A stretch of 47,908 bases of DNA from Gemmatimonadota bacterium (GTDB lineage: Bacteria > Gemmatimonadota > Gemmatimonadetes > Longimicrobiales > Gaopeijiaceae), in assembly GCA_028874985.1 (NCBI GenBank), contig JAPPGI010000135.1, positions 1 to 47,908 on the forward strand, written 5' to 3'. Under the pieces are notes generated by a model that worked only from the letters and a program-made list of their open reading frames with translations, did not search any database and had not been told where the DNA came from. Numbering within the stretch: position 1 is the stretch's first letter; every line of letters begins with the position of its first letter. The position numbers and the translations under genes were made by a program. Shown one piece after another: positions 21,847 to 32,362 of the stretch.

Positions 21847-23132
21847 TCCTTGGACCGCTGGACGAAGAAGACGCCGTTGCTCATGGAAGTCACGGCGATC
21901 ACGCCGCTGGCGAAGAACGGGTAGTTGCTCCAGGAGCCGGTCATGCTCGGACCGTTGGACCCGGTGGGCTCGGTGTCGAAGTACGCGACCTCACTCGGAT
22001 CCTCGCGGTCGGAAATGTCCAGGATCCGCATTCCGACCCGGTAGTTCGACTGGTACATGAAGTCGCCGGCAACGTAGAGGTTGTGGTCCGAGGCCTCGGT
22101 CTCGTGGAGAAACTCCGCGACGACGACGGGGTCCTCCAGATCCTTGACGTCCCATACCAGGGTTCGTGTGTTGGGCTGGCTCTGGTACTCGTCGAACTCG
22201 TCGTTCATGTAGAGGTACTCGTGTTCTTCGTCGAGCCATCCCTGATGGGAGTACCCCACATCGGGATAGTCGGCTGCCGCCAGGGCCACCGGGTCTTCCT
22301 TGTCGGACACGTCGGCGACGCTCAGGTGCGTCTCGTTGGAGCCGAAGCAGACCTCCTTGCCCCGGTACCTGCCGTCGGGGCCCTGATAGACGACGCAGAT
22401 CGCGTCGTGGGTATACCCCGTGCGCCCCTGTCCGGTGCGCTCGTCGGAGAAACACCCCGCAAACTTCGGGTCGGAGGGCGTACTGATGTCGATCATGTGG
22501 AGGCCGCCCCCGCAGGAGCTGCCGCCCCCGCGCACACCCACCGCGTATGCGAATCCGGTCTCTTCGTTGATCACGATGTTATGGGCGCTGTGGATCTTCT
22601 CGTAGGTAGCGGTGGGGGAAAAGGTCTCCGGCGTGTCGTCCACGTCGCGCAGCTGGGTGAGATCGAAAACCTGCATGCCGTGCCGGCCGGCCCCGTCGGC
22701 CACGATGTAGGCGTGGTCCCTGTATACCTTGATGTCGCGCCAGATACTGCTATGCGCCGCCGCGGTCTTGGGCAGGCTTCCGACGTGTTCGGGCTCCGTC
22801 GGCTTCTTGAGGCTGATGAAGGCAGTTCCCGAGGAATGCCCGACCAGAGCCCATTCGGTCTTGGTCCTGGTGTCGGTCCATCCCCAAAGGTCGTTGACGA
22901 TGCCCCCCGAGTCGCCAATCTCTCCCCGCGCGAATCTGGCGACGAGGTCCAGTCCCTTGCACGGGTAGTCGCCGGCCTTGCCGTCGTCGCATGGCTTCAT
23001 GCCGGTCGTATCCGACGCGGTCGAGTCGACGAGCTCGAGGAGGTCCGGGTCATCAGTCACCAGGCAAGCCGAAGGCAGAACAGCCACAAGGAGCGATCCT
23101 CCACCGAAGAGTCTTGCCGCCGCTGTCGTCAT
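21843..23132 (-). CDS. LVIVD-repeat (choice-of-anchor B) lipoprotein
   Basis: A 429-residue extracellular protein. The start is ATG 23132, giving MTTAAARLFGGGSLLVAVLP then SAC, a lipoprotein-like signal; ATG 23150 is an alternative. The mature part has repeated beta-propeller blades with the choice-of-anchor/LVIVD pattern: SSIWRDIKVYRDHAYIVADG, MQVFDLTQL, HNIVINEETGFAYAVGV, GGGLHMIDISTPSDPKFAGC, LSVADVSDKEDPVALA, YSHQGWLDEEHEYLYMNDEF and MRILDISDREDPSEVAYFDT. Function is unknown; such proteins are common on the surface of gliding and Gemmatimonadota-type bacteria. Two Cys pairs may form disulfides. The adjacent gene upstream encodes another lipoprotein. Confidence 0.88.
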   Translation of the reverse strand: MTTAAARLFGGGSLLVAVLPSACLVTDDPDLLELVDSTASDTTGMKPCDDGKAGDYPCKGLDLVARFARGEIGDSGGIVNDLWGWTDTRTKTEWALVGHSSGTAFISLKKPTEPEHVGSLPKTAAAHSSIWRDIKVYRDHAYIVADGAGRHGMQVFDLTQLRDVDDTPETFSPTATYEKIHSAHNIVINEETGFAYAVGVRGGGSSCGGGLHMIDISTPSDPKFAGCFSDERTGQGRTGYTHDAICVVYQGPDGRYRGKEVCFGSNETHLSVADVSDKEDPVALAAADYPDVGYSHQGWLDEEHEYLYMNDEFDEYQSQPNTRTLVWDVKDLEDPVVVAEFLHETEASDHNLYVAGDFMYQSNYRVGMRILDISDREDPSEVAYFDTEPTGSNGPSMTGSWSNYPFFASGVIAVTSMSNGVFFVQRSKD

Positions 23133-23225
23133 GCCTACCCGGGCCCACATTGTCAGGGGATTTCAAGTTTCCGTCACACCGCCGTGTACCCAATTCTGTA
23201 TACCGGGTTCCGCCCGCGCAACAGT

Positions 23226-23249
23226 GGTGCCTCCGAAGGTGCCTCCGAA
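23226..23249. repeat. Two tandem copies of a 12-bp unit
   Basis: GGTGCCTCCGAA occurs twice in direct succession at 23226-23249, followed by a partial third start, GGACCTCCG. It lies between two lipoprotein genes and may be a slippage product. Confidence 0.6.
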
Positions 23250-23268
23250 GGACCTCCGCGTCAGCTCA

Positions 23269-23904
23269 CTACGGATGCCGCAAATCCAAGACCAGACGGG
23301 GTTTGGTCACCATCTCGAAGATCCGGAACTCGGTCTCGGTGCGGGTGGCCAGCAACCAGCGAACCTTGTTCCCGTCGTCGCAGACCTGGGTCGCGCCGAG
23401 CAGAGCGGGAAAGCGGGTCCTGCGGTCGCGATCCTCCACGAGAGGCTCGCCGGCCTCGTTGGAGAACGCGCGATCGAACTCCACCGCCAGATGGGCCGAG
23501 CCACCTTCGACCGGCTCGGTGCCATCGCATCCGCCGCCGCCTTCGGCCACGAACGCGAGGCGATAGCCGGTGGGAATACGGTTCTCGAAGGTGAAGACCA
23601 TACGGTCGTATTCCGCATGCGTCTCCGTAGCGACGGCCGTCAGGGGCACCGGCTCGGCGTCCGGGTCGGGGTCCTTGGACACCTTGTTTCCCGACCACGG
23701 CAGAATCAGGCCGATCCCGGTGGAATCCAGACCTCCGAAGTCCGACTCTGTCAACATCTTGCGGGGATCATCCGACGAGGCATCCTGATCGCGCGATCCG
23801 GTGTCGCCACCACAGGCGGCCGCCAGCTGGATCAGGAGGGCGGCGGCAAGTTGCGAAACCCTGCCGAAGTGGGTCCAACGACTGCGGTCGGGGCTATTGA
23901 ACAC
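23269..23904 (-). CDS. Lipoprotein with AMIN-like domain
   Basis: A 211-residue product from GTG 23904, chosen because the upstream sequence has AGAAAGGA about 8 bases away and because it gives a good lipobox (LIQLAAAC, Cys at about 32). The frame extends to 24012 without a start that makes a signal peptide. The mature domain DRMVFTFENRIPTGYRLAFV, HLAVEFDRAFSNEAGEPL and KVRWLLATRTETEFRIFEMV resembles AMIN-like beta domains of actinobacterial lipoproteins. That match is by eye and moderate. Two Cys (GGGCDG and QVCDDG) may bond. Its substrate or partner is unknown. A palindromic repeat lies just upstream. Confidence 0.65.
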   Translation of the reverse strand: MFNSPDRSRWTHFGRVSQLAAALLIQLAAACGGDTGSRDQDASSDDPRKMLTESDFGGLDSTGIGLILPWSGNKVSKDPDPDAEPVPLTAVATETHAEYDRMVFTFENRIPTGYRLAFVAEGGGGCDGTEPVEGGSAHLAVEFDRAFSNEAGEPLVEDRDRRTRFPALLGATQVCDDGNKVRWLLATRTETEFRIFEMVTKPRLVLDLRHP

Positions 23905-23946
23905 TGGGTCGTCCTTTCTCTCCTGTGAGGTTCGGTTTCCCCTATC

Positions 23947-24017
23947 AGCCCGTGGACAAAGCCCCGCGAGCACCGAGAGCGGCGAGGCGCCGGGCCGGCA
24001 AGGCTTGTCCACGGGCT
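23947..24017. repeat. Dispersed palindromic element, complete copy
   Basis: AGCCCGTGGACAAAGCC (23947-23963) and GGCTTGTCCACGGGCT (24002-24017) are near-perfect inverted arms, with one unpaired A, around a 38-base GC-rich centre. It ends two bases before the sufS stop codon, so it may act as a transcript-end hairpin for the suf operon. Confidence 0.85.
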
Positions 24018-24018
24018 G

Positions 24019-25323
24019 CTATCCGTACAGAATGCGCCGGGCCGTTTTCACACCCTCGGCGAGCCGGTCCACCTCTTCGAGCGTGTTGTACAGGTAGAAG
24101 GATGCCCGGGTGGTGGCGGCCACGCCATAGCGGTCGACCACCAGTTGCGCGCAGTGGTGCCCTGCCCTCACCGCGATCCCCTGCGTGTCAAGAATGGTTG
24201 CCACATCCTGAGCCGATACTCCCTCCATCACGAACGGGACCACGCCGGCGCGTTCCTCCGTTTCGGCGGGACCCAGGATCCGGAGTCCCTCCACTCCGGC
24301 AAGCAGCGTGATCGCCCTGCGCGTCAGGGCCGACTCATGCTCGTGAATCGCAGCCAGTCCCACGTTGTCCAGGTAGTCGACGGCGGCCCCAAGCCCCACG
24401 GCTCCCGCGATGTTGGGCGTACCGGCCTCGAACTTGTGTGGCACCTCTGCCCAGGTGCTGCGGTCCGGATAGACATGCTCGATCATCTCGCCACCTCCCT
24501 GGTACGGTGGCATCTCCTCCAGGAGCGGCCTCCTTCCCCAGAGTCCCCCAATCCCGGTGGGGCCACACATCTTGTGCCCGGAAAAGGCGTAGAAATCGCA
24601 ACCGAGGGCCTGCACGTCGACGGGTAGATGAGGCGCTGCCTGGGCACCGTCCAGGATGTAGACCGCGCCGCTGTGTTCCCGCACCAGTGCCGCAATGTCG
24701 CGCACCGGGTTGATGGTTCCCAGTGCGTTGGACACGTGGGGCAGGGAGACGATCCGGGTACGCCGGCCGAGCAGGGTCGCCATGTGGTCCAGGTCCAGGT
24801 GGCCGTTGTCGGTCAGGCCGACGTATCGGAGAGTCGCGCCGTTCCGCTCGGCCAGCAGTTGCCAGGGGACCAGGTTCGAATGGTGTTCCATCTCGGAGAT
24901 CACGATCTCGTCGCCTTGGCCGACCCGGGCCATACCGAGCGAGAACGCCACCAGGTTCAATGCCTCGCTTGCTCCCCGCGTCCAGATCAACTCGTGCGGG
25001 CCGGCGGCGTTCAGCCAGATCGCGACCCGCTCCCGGGCGGACTCGTAGGCTTCCGTGGCGCGCCGGGCAAGTTCGTGCACTCCCCGGTGGACATTGGCGT
25101 GGTCCCGCAGGTAGTACATCCCGATCGCGTCGACAACCTGGCGGGGTTTCTGGGAGGAGGCGGCGTTGTCGAGGTAGACCAGCGGCCTCCCGTCCACCGC
25201 CTGGTCCAGGATGGGAAAGTCGCGGCGCACGGCGGCCGCGTCCAGCGGGGCCGGTTTCTCCGCTTCGGCGATGGCGCGGGTGCCCGCGCCGCGTTCAGTC
25301 CAGCCGGACGTAGACGTCGCCAT
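24019..25323 (-). CDS. sufS: Cysteine desulfurase SufS
   Basis: Provides persulfide sulfur for Fe-S cluster assembly. The 434-residue PLP enzyme has MEHHSNLVPWQLLAERNG, ILDGAQAAPHLPVDVQALGC, the PLP lysine in DFYAFSGHKMCGPTG (about Lys251) and the catalytic Cys in RAGHHCAQ (about Cys391), typical of group II desulfurases. The start is ATG 25323, which overlaps the Rieske gene by 29 bases. A GTG inside the first 35 codons, just before RRDFPILDQ, would give the more usual length. The same frame stays open through sufD on the other side, but that is fortuitous. It is the last gene of the suf cluster. Confidence 0.93.
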   Translation of the reverse strand: MATSTSGWTERGAGTRAIAEAEKPAPLDAAAVRRDFPILDQAVDGRPLVYLDNAASSQKPRQVVDAIGMYYLRDHANVHRGVHELARRATEAYESARERVAIWLNAAGPHELIWTRGASEALNLVAFSLGMARVGQGDEIVISEMEHHSNLVPWQLLAERNGATLRYVGLTDNGHLDLDHMATLLGRRTRIVSLPHVSNALGTINPVRDIAALVREHSGAVYILDGAQAAPHLPVDVQALGCDFYAFSGHKMCGPTGIGGLWGRRPLLEEMPPYQGGGEMIEHVYPDRSTWAEVPHKFEAGTPNIAGAVGLGAAVDYLDNVGLAAIHEHESALTRRAITLLAGVEGLRILGPAETEERAGVVPFVMEGVSAQDVATILDTQGIAVRAGHHCAQLVVDRYGVAATTRASFYLYNTLEEVDRLAEGVKTARRILYG

Positions 25324-25633
25324 CGCGGACTTCGACCCGGAAGCTCCGAACCGGTGTGACGGCCGGCAACTGTACGGCCCGGCCGGTACACACGTCGAAG
25401 CGGGCGCCGTGGAACGGACATTCCAGCTCGTCGTGCTCGAGTTCTCCGGCCGAGAGCGGGTAGTCCTGGTGGGAACAGCGGTCCTCCAGGGCGTAGATGT
25501 CGCCGTCCACGTTGGCGAGGACCAGCGGCCCCTTGTCGGTGGACACCGCCCGCAGCCCGCCCACCGGCACTTCATCCGCAGTCGCGACGCGGACCCACAC
25601 CGGCTCCGGCCGCGCGGCGTTCTTCCTAAACAT
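25295..25633 (-). CDS. Rieske [2Fe-2S] ferredoxin in suf operon
   Basis: A 112-residue non-heme Rieske protein of the NirD/dioxygenase-ferredoxin type. Cluster ligands are Cys53-X-His55 in EDRCSHQDYP and Cys72-X2-His75 in LECPFHGARFD. It lies between sufD (8-base overlap) and sufS (29-base overlap) in a fully overlapping gene row. In many suf operons the position holds sufU, sufE or a Rieske gene. A role in electron supply for Fe-S assembly is inference. No sufU/sufE appears in this window. Confidence 0.93.
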   Translation of the reverse strand: MFRKNAARPEPVWVRVATADEVPVGGLRAVSTDKGPLVLANVDGDIYALEDRCSHQDYPLSAGELEHDELECPFHGARFDVCTGRAVQLPAVTPVRSFRVEVRDGDVYVRLD

Positions 25634-26963
25634 GTCCCAGCTTGGCCTCGATGGCCCGGGTGACCTTCTCCACGACTCCGCCCAGCGGCAACCGTGAAAG
25701 AACCTCGCCGAGGAAGCCCAACACCACCAGCCGCTCGGCCTGCTCCCTTCCGAGGCCGCGGCTCATCAGGTAGAACAGCGCCTCGGCGTCGAGCTGGCCC
25801 ACCGTGGCACCGTGCGAACAGCGCACGTCGTCCGCCTCGATCTCCAGGTTCGGGAGCGAGGTCGCGATGGCCTCGTCCGAGAGGATCAGATTGCGGTTGG
25901 TCTGATACGCGTCGGTGCCCTGCGCGCCTTCGTGCACCCGTATGATGCCGCGGAAGACGCCCCGCGCGCGACCGTCCAGCGCCCCCTTGTACAGCAGGTC
26001 GCTGTGCGCGTTGGGCGCGACGTGATCCTGGCTGGTATTGAAGTCGAAGTGCTGGTTCGCGTCTCCGAAGTAGAGACCCAGCATGTCGCTGTTGGCACCC
26101 GGACCCAGAAGCCGCGCGTTGAGGTCGACCCGGCCGACCGTGCCCCCCAGGGCCACGTTGAGGGTGTCTAGGGTGGAGTCGCGTTCGGCGAGGGTGCGCT
26201 GGTTGGCCAGGTGGACCCCGCCCCGCCCCATGCGTTGGAGCGACACGTACTGCACCTGCGCGCCCCCCCGCGAGAAGAGCTCGGCGACGGTGCAGGCCAG
26301 GGTGGCCGAATCGAAGTCGGGGGACAGGATCTCGTCCACGAAGGAGAGCCGGCTGTGCTCCTCCGCCACGATCAGGATGCGGGTGAAGGTGGCCGTGCCG
26401 GGACGCGACACCCAGCGGCTCAGCCGGATGGTCTGCTCGACCCGCACCCCGCGGGGGATGTACAGGAACACCCCGTCGCTCCACAGCGCGGCGTTCAGGG
26501 CGGAGAACTTGCCGTCGGAGGCGGGCACGGCCCTGGTGGCCAGCAGCGCCTCGATGTCGCCGACTCCCCGCCGCGCCGCTTGGCGCAGGGAGGAGAGAAC
26601 CACCCCCTGCGCGGCCAGCGAATCGTCCAGCTCCACCGACACGACGCGCCCGTCCACTTCGACCACGCGGCCGGCGCTTTCCCGGTCCTGGGCCATCGCG
26701 CGGCGAAGCGGGTCCGGCAACGCCGCGCCGCGCACCGCCCCACCGCCGGCCGGCTCGAGTCCGTCCAGCGGCAACAGCTTCGCCACATCCGTGTAGCGCC
26801 ACTCTTCGGAGCGGGTGGAGGGCAGCGGCGTGGCGGCGTAGACCTCCCACGCCTCTTCACGGCGGGCCCTGAGCCAGCCCGGATCGCCGGCCCCCGCCTC
26901 CCGCACGGCCTCGCGGCCGATCGCCCGGCGGACGTCTCCGCGCACGGCAGCGACCTGGCTCAC
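25626..26963 (-). CDS. sufD: Fe-S assembly scaffold protein SufD
   Basis: Partner of SufB in the SufBCD scaffold. The start is GTG 26963, overlapping the SufB stop as GTGA; the frame is open further upstream but only into sufB in the wrong frame. The 445-residue product has the SufD N-terminus ([20 protein letters not shown]), the beta-helix middle ([40 protein letters not shown]) and the conserved C-terminal core ([60 protein letters not shown]). Cys in DDVRCSHGA and a conserved His pair are typical of the SufB-SufD interface. Confidence 0.95.
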   Translation of the reverse strand: MSQVAAVRGDVRRAIGREAVREAGAGDPGWLRARREEAWEVYAATPLPSTRSEEWRYTDVAKLLPLDGLEPAGGGAVRGAALPDPLRRAMAQDRESAGRVVEVDGRVVSVELDDSLAAQGVVLSSLRQAARRGVGDIEALLATRAVPASDGKFSALNAALWSDGVFLYIPRGVRVEQTIRLSRWVSRPGTATFTRILIVAEEHSRLSFVDEILSPDFDSATLACTVAELFSRGGAQVQYVSLQRMGRGGVHLANQRTLAERDSTLDTLNVALGGTVGRVDLNARLLGPGANSDMLGLYFGDANQHFDFNTSQDHVAPNAHSDLLYKGALDGRARGVFRGIIRVHEGAQGTDAYQTNRNLILSDEAIATSLPNLEIEADDVRCSHGATVGQLDAEALFYLMSRGLGREQAERLVVLGFLGEVLSRLPLGGVVEKVTRAIEAKLGHV

Positions 26964-28375
26964 CCGACGCTCCCTTCCATCTCGAGCTCGATCAGCCGGT
27001 TCAGCTCGACCGCGTACTCGAGCGGCAGCTCCTTCGCGATCGGCTCGATGAATCCGCGCACGATCAGCGCCATCGCCTCGGCCTCGTCCATGCCGCGGCT
27101 CATCAGGTAGAAGAGCTGCTCGTCCCCCACCTTCGAAACCGTGGCCTCGTGGCCCACCGTGGCGGTCTTCTCGTCGATCTCGATGTACGGGAAGGTGTCC
27201 GTCCGCGAAGTCTCGTTGATCAGCAGCGCGTCGCACTCGACGTTCGACCGGGCGTTCCGGGCACCGTCGTAGACCTTGCACAGCCCCCGGTAGGAGGCGC
27301 GCCCGGTCCCCTTCGAGATCGACTTCGACACGATACTCGATGTGGTGTTCGGCGCCACGTGGATGACCTTCCCGCCGGTATCCTGGTGCTGGCCGTCGCC
27401 CGCGTACGCGATCGACAGGATCTCACCGTGCGCCCCTGCTCCCATCAGAAAGCAGGACGGGTACTTCATGGTCAGCTTGGAGCCCAGGTTCCCGTCCAGC
27501 CATTCCATGTGCGCACCCTGCTGCACCAGCGCCCGCTGCGTGACCAGGTTGTACATGTTGTTCGACCAGTTCTGGATCGTGGTGTAGCGGAAGTAGGCGT
27601 CCCGGTTCACGACGATCTCGATCACGCCGGAGTGGAACGAGTCCGTCGAGTAGACCGGCGCGGTACACCCCTCGATGTAGTGCGCCCGCGATCCCTCGCC
27701 GGCGATGATCAGCGTCCGCTCGAACTGCCCGAGCCGCTCCTGGTTGACTCGGAAGTACGCCTGCAGCGGGGTCTCCAGCTGAACGCCCGGGGGAATGTAG
27801 ACGAACGATCCGCCCGACCAGACCGCCGAGTTGAGCGCCGCGAACTTGTTGTCGGCGGCCGGGATCACCGTGCCGAAGTGCTTCCGGAACAGCTCGGGGT
27901 GGTTCTTCAGCCCGTCCTCGATCGAATCGAAGATCACCCCCTTCGACTCCCACTCCTCCTTGAGCGAGTGGTAGACCATCTCGGAATCGTACTGCGCCCC
28001 GACCCCCGCCAGGATCTTCCGCTCCGCCTCGGGAATCCCCAGCCGCTCGAAGGTCTGCTTGATGCTCTCGGGCACGTCGTCCCAGGAGCGCTCCATCTGC
28101 TCCTGCGGCTTCGCGTAGAAGTACGTCCGGCTCAGCGTCTCCTCGAGTTCGGAGAGGTCGCCGCCCCACTGCGGCATCGGCTTGGCCTCATAGATCCGCA
28201 ACGCCTTGAGCCGGCGCTTGAGCATCCACTCCGGCTCGTCCTTGCGCGCGGATATCTGGCGCACGACCTCGGCGTCGAGCCCGGGCCGCGTCTTGAAGAC
28301 CGGCTCCGAGTCGGTGACGAACCCGAACTTGTAGTCGTCGAGCCCCAGTCCCTGAATGACTTCGTTGCTGGGCAT
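26960..28375 (-). CDS. sufB: Fe-S assembly scaffold protein SufB
   Basis: Core scaffold on which nascent Fe-S clusters are built. The 471-residue product from ATG 28375, with an AAGGAGG ribosome site 6 bases upstream, shows [20 protein letters not shown], the beta-helix core [80 protein letters not shown] and the C-terminal [20 protein letters not shown]. Length and motifs are standard. It follows sufC after 74 bases and overlaps sufD. Confidence 0.97.
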   Translation of the reverse strand: MPSNEVIQGLGLDDYKFGFVTDSEPVFKTRPGLDAEVVRQISARKDEPEWMLKRRLKALRIYEAKPMPQWGGDLSELEETLSRTYFYAKPQEQMERSWDDVPESIKQTFERLGIPEAERKILAGVGAQYDSEMVYHSLKEEWESKGVIFDSIEDGLKNHPELFRKHFGTVIPAADNKFAALNSAVWSGGSFVYIPPGVQLETPLQAYFRVNQERLGQFERTLIIAGEGSRAHYIEGCTAPVYSTDSFHSGVIEIVVNRDAYFRYTTIQNWSNNMYNLVTQRALVQQGAHMEWLDGNLGSKLTMKYPSCFLMGAGAHGEILSIAYAGDGQHQDTGGKVIHVAPNTTSSIVSKSISKGTGRASYRGLCKVYDGARNARSNVECDALLINETSRTDTFPYIEIDEKTATVGHEATVSKVGDEQLFYLMSRGMDEAEAMALIVRGFIEPIAKELPLEYAVELNRLIELEMEGSVG

Positions 28376-28449
28376 CCGTTTCCTCCTTGCAGCCCGTGGG
28401 CCGCGTGTGCCGAACCCGGGGGCCGGGCCCGGCGAATTCGTGTGTGCGG

Positions 28450-29223
<774 letters not shown>

Positions 29224-29250
29224 CCCGTCGGCTCCTGACTGTCTGCTATG

Positions 29251-29263
29251 AATAATGATTATT
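29251..29263. promoter_or_regulatory. Palindromic operator candidate upstream of sufC
   Basis: AATAAT-G-ATTATT is a perfect 6-1-6 inverted repeat 28-40 bases upstream of the sufC ATG, in an AT-rich island within GC-rich DNA. It resembles hexamer arrays of Fur-family boxes, and suf operons are often iron- or Fe-S-controlled. No clear -35/-10 pair could be placed around it. Confidence 0.45.
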
Positions 29264-29445
29264 GATTGGGGACCGAAAGCTATGAAAGGAAGGCAGTGGT
29301 CGTCAAGGTCTGCAGCACGGTGCGGGAGGCGAGCGCATATGCACTTAACTGCCTATGCAATAACAACTTAGACAGTATGGTGAGGCCAGGCGGCCAGTGC
29401 GGATGCGTCGCCGCCCGAATGCCGTGGGGATTGTGTCCACTGCTG

Positions 29446-31074
29446 CTAGAATACCGGCCCCCGGATCCATGTGTCGGACCGGGCCCACGATTCCCGGAGT
29501 TGGTCGCTCACCGTGTCGGCCTCCACTACCCTGCCCTGGCCCCGCAGCGCCGCTTCCAGACCGTACAGCGACCACCCGTTGAGCGGATGGTCCGCGAGCG
29601 CCGCCCGAAAAACCGCTTCCGCCTCCGCGTAGCGCTCCACTTCCAGGAGCACGTCCCCCAGCCAGTGCCGCGCCGAGAAGTTCAGCGGCTCGGGTTCGTC
29701 GTAGCGCAGGCCGTCCTCCAGTGCGATCGCCTCTTCCAGGACCGCCACCGCCCCTTCGCCGTCTCCGTTGTGGCGCAGGATCTCACCCTCGAGGATGCCG
29801 GCCACCACACCGAGCAGATCGGTCGCCTTGTGAAGGCGGAAGTTCTCGTCTTCGTCGGCGTTGTCGGCCGCGAGCCGCACCTTCTCGAGGTAGACTGAGG
29901 CGCGGCCCGGCTCTTCGCCGCGCAGATAGGCGTAACCCCGGGCGAAATCCCAGAAGCCGCGCTGAATCAGCCCGTCGGGCGGATCGTCCAGCTCCAGGAT
30001 CTCGTCGAAGCGCCCGAAGCGGAGCAGGGCCAGGGCGTGGTAGAAGGTGCCGCCGGACACGATCTTGCCGTAGTCCTTCGCGGCCTGGACGGCGACCGCC
30101 CCCTGCCCGTCCATGGAAGCCGCGAAGAGGAGCATGTGGAGGTTGTGTGACGGGTAGATCGCCCACGCGAGACCCTCCTCGGCGCGCAGGTCGGTGTGCC
30201 ACGCGGCGATGTTGGCGCGCACCGCGTCGCCCCAGCGCCCGATCCGGTTGTAGGTATGAGACGGCATGTGCTGGATATGGCTCGCCCCCGGGATCGCGTC
30301 GCCCAGGTGGTCGGCGCAGGCTTCCGCCTTCCCGGGCTCGATGGTGGGCTCGGTGGCGTGCACGTACAGGTGGCACGCTCCGGGGTGGGTGACGTCCGTG
30401 GCCAGCACCCCTTCGAGCACGTCGTGGATCCTCTGCACGGCGGGCTTCTCGATGTCCCAGCGGCCGAGCCGGGGCTCAAGCAGCATGAGCGCCTCGCCGT
30501 ACACCGTCGCGACGTCGGGATCGCCGGGGAACCGTTCGTAGACCTCGGCCATCGCCCGGGCGTAGGCCGAGTCGAGCATCTTGCGGGTGTCGTCGTCGTG
30601 GTCCGGTTCGTAGCGGGAGGCCATGGCCTCGATCAACGCCCTTTCCACGTCGTCGGCGTGGTCATCGGCGAGGCGCTTCGCAATCCGGATCCGCTCGTAG
30701 GCCCTCGGCGCGTCGTCGGGTCCCATCGGCCCGTTGTAGTACGGGCCCCAGGCCCACGCCTCGCCCCAGAAACACATCGCGCATTCCGGGTCCTCCCGCT
30801 GTGCCTGCCGGAAGGACCGGGCCGCGCGCAGCGGAGTGAAGGCGTACATCATCTGCAGGCCCTGGTCGAAGAACATCTGGGCCCGGGGGGAGCTGGTGGT
30901 GATCGGGCGTGTGAGCGGGCCGAGCGCTTCGGGTCGGTGGGTGACTTCCTCGTCGAAGCCGGCGGGGTACTCGACCTCCTGGGTGGCGGCGGTTCGGGCC
31001 GCGAGCGCCGAAAGGGCGAAGGTGAAGGTGGCCGCCGCGAAGACGCTCGGGTGCCGGTTGGATTTGGATTCCAT
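29446..31074 (-). CDS. Exported TPR-repeat protein
   Basis: A 542-residue protein with a cleavable signal (FAAATFTFALSALAARTAAT) and tetratricopeptide-type helical hairpins. MMYAFTPLRAARSFRQAQRE then DPECAMCFWGEAWAWGPYYN is the hallmark start of this large soluble TPR family; later units include HYLVHATEP-like helices, HNLHMLLFAASMDGQGAVAV, DLLGVVAGILEGEILRHNGD, HWLGDVLLEVERYAEAEAVF and RAALADHPLNGWSLYGLEAA. Function is not assigned; TPR proteins serve as protein-binding platforms. The gene is separated from sufC by 222 bases and lies on the same strand. Confidence 0.88.
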   Translation of the reverse strand: MESKSNRHPSVFAAATFTFALSALAARTAATQEVEYPAGFDEEVTHRPEALGPLTRPITTSSPRAQMFFDQGLQMMYAFTPLRAARSFRQAQREDPECAMCFWGEAWAWGPYYNGPMGPDDAPRAYERIRIAKRLADDHADDVERALIEAMASRYEPDHDDDTRKMLDSAYARAMAEVYERFPGDPDVATVYGEALMLLEPRLGRWDIEKPAVQRIHDVLEGVLATDVTHPGACHLYVHATEPTIEPGKAEACADHLGDAIPGASHIQHMPSHTYNRIGRWGDAVRANIAAWHTDLRAEEGLAWAIYPSHNLHMLLFAASMDGQGAVAVQAAKDYGKIVSGGTFYHALALLRFGRFDEILELDDPPDGLIQRGFWDFARGYAYLRGEEPGRASVYLEKVRLAADNADEDENFRLHKATDLLGVVAGILEGEILRHNGDGEGAVAVLEEAIALEDGLRYDEPEPLNFSARHWLGDVLLEVERYAEAEAVFRAALADHPLNGWSLYGLEAALRGQGRVVEADTVSDQLRESWARSDTWIRGPVF

Positions 31075-31311
31075 TCGTTCGGTCTGTCCGATGGGGGCTC
31101 AGGTGGTATTCGGGCGGGGCAAATTGGGTGCCCAAGGGGTTCCTCGCCAGAGGGGCGTGCGTCTCGTCGGCCCGGCCCGGTCGGGTCTGTCCACGGACTT
31201 CGGGGAGCCCGCGGACGGCGGCTCGCCGGTTTCGCGCTAGAATGGTATCCTGTTGTCAATCGTACGCAAACGGAGGTGGTCGTGTGACGCCGGACTCGAC
31301 ATGGAGGATAC

Positions 31312-31878
31312 TTGCTCCCCGACCTTGAACGGGAACTCCTGCGAAAGTGTCAGGCGGGCAATTCCCGGTTCTTCGAGCCGATCGTGCGGGCGTACGAGCG
31401 ACCCGGCATGCGGATCGCCCTGGGGATGATGGGTAACCCCGACGACGCTCGCGACGCCCTGCAGGACGCGTTCGTGAAGACTTGGCAGAATCTCTCCCGT
31501 TTCGACCTCAAGCGGCGATTCGCGCCCTGGTTCTTCCAGATACTGAGAAACCAGTGCCGCGATGCGCTGCGAAGCCGCAAGGTGAGGTTTCGCCTCGAGG
31601 CCCTCGACGAGCGGCTGGAGATGAAGCCCGGCAACCCCGAGGACGGGCCGGAGCGGCGCGCGGAGCGCAAGGCGGCGAAGGAACTTCTGTGGAAGGGACT
31701 GGAGCGTCTGAGTGAAGATCATCGCGAGGTGCTCGTACTGAAGGAGATCGAGGGGTTTCGCTACGGCGAGATCGCCCGGATATTGAACATTCCGGAGGGG
31801 ACGGTCGCGAGCCGGCTCTTCCACGCGAGGCGGGCGCTGGCGGAAGAGTTGCAGAACGCCGGAGTCACGGACCCGTGA
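31312..31878 (+). CDS. ECF-type RNA polymerase sigma factor
   Basis: A second ECF sigma factor, 188 residues. Region 2 is RFFEPIVRAYERPGMRIALG and DDARDALQDAFVKTWQNLSR; region 4 is LSEDHREVLVLKEIEGFRYG, then EIARILNIPEGTVASRLFHA. The only start in frame after the upstream stop at 31285 is TTG 31312, with GGAGG close by (4-base gap). Its partner gene lies 49 bases downstream. The sequence differs from the first ECF factor at 4543, and the flanking genes differ, so they are distinct regulatory units. Confidence 0.9.
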   Translation: MLPDLERELLRKCQAGNSRFFEPIVRAYERPGMRIALGMMGNPDDARDALQDAFVKTWQNLSRFDLKRRFAPWFFQILRNQCRDALRSRKVRFRLEALDERLEMKPGNPEDGPERRAERKAAKELLWKGLERLSEDHREVLVLKEIEGFRYGEIARILNIPEGTVASRLFHARRALAEELQNAGVTDP

Positions 31879-31927
31879 CACAGCCACGGAGGAATCGGGA
31901 TCTGGTCGTGCCCCGGACGGACTGGCC

Positions 31928-32362
31928 ATGAACACCAAGGCACAGCAGACGGTCAGCCGCGAGGACCTCATGCGCTTCCTCGACGGCGAGGTCACGCCGC
32001 AGGAGAGGGTGGCGATCGAGGGGCAGCTCGAGGCATCCAGCGAACTCCGCCGCGAGTTCGCCATCTTCCGCTCGATGAAGGAGGAACTTCAGGACCTGTC
32101 GTTCGCGGTCGAGGGCGATGACTCCGTGTGGGGACGCATCCGATCCCGGATCACGTCGCCGGTGGGCTGGGGACTGACGGTCACCGGGTTCCTGGGCTGG
32201 GCGGCCTACGGGACCTGGTCGTTCGTGAACTCCCCCTCCGCGCTACTCGTGAAGCTGACAACGGGGGCCGTTGTGATCGGAGTCCTGGTCCTGCTCGCCC
32301 AGGTGATCTGGGACCGGTACCGGGAGTTCGGCTCCGACCCCTACCGGAACGTCCACCGATGA
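31928..32362 (+). CDS. Anti-sigma factor-like two-helix membrane protein
   Basis: The 144-residue product has a short N-terminal cytoplasmic domain (SREDLMRFLDGEVTPQERVA, then IEGQLEASSELRREFAIFRS) with the D-G-E...P-x-E/Q layout of anti-sigma N-termini, and two membrane helices (WGLTVTGFLGWAAYGTWSF and TTGAVVIGVLVLLAQVIWD). No zinc-binding Cys/His set is present. Its position 49 bases after the ECF gene supports the anti-sigma call. The stop overlaps the next ATG as ATGA. Confidence 0.82.
   Translation: MNTKAQQTVSREDLMRFLDGEVTPQERVAIEGQLEASSELRREFAIFRSMKEELQDLSFAVEGDDSVWGRIRSRITSPVGWGLTVTGFLGWAAYGTWSFVNSPSALLVKLTTGAVVIGVLVLLAQVIWDRYREFGSDPYRNVHR

Noticed and set aside
24019-26850. Single 943-residue minus-strand protein
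   Set aside because: It joins sufS with out-of-frame sufD and Rieske sequence. Only the part after about 25323 has SufS similarity; sufD and Rieske are in other frames.
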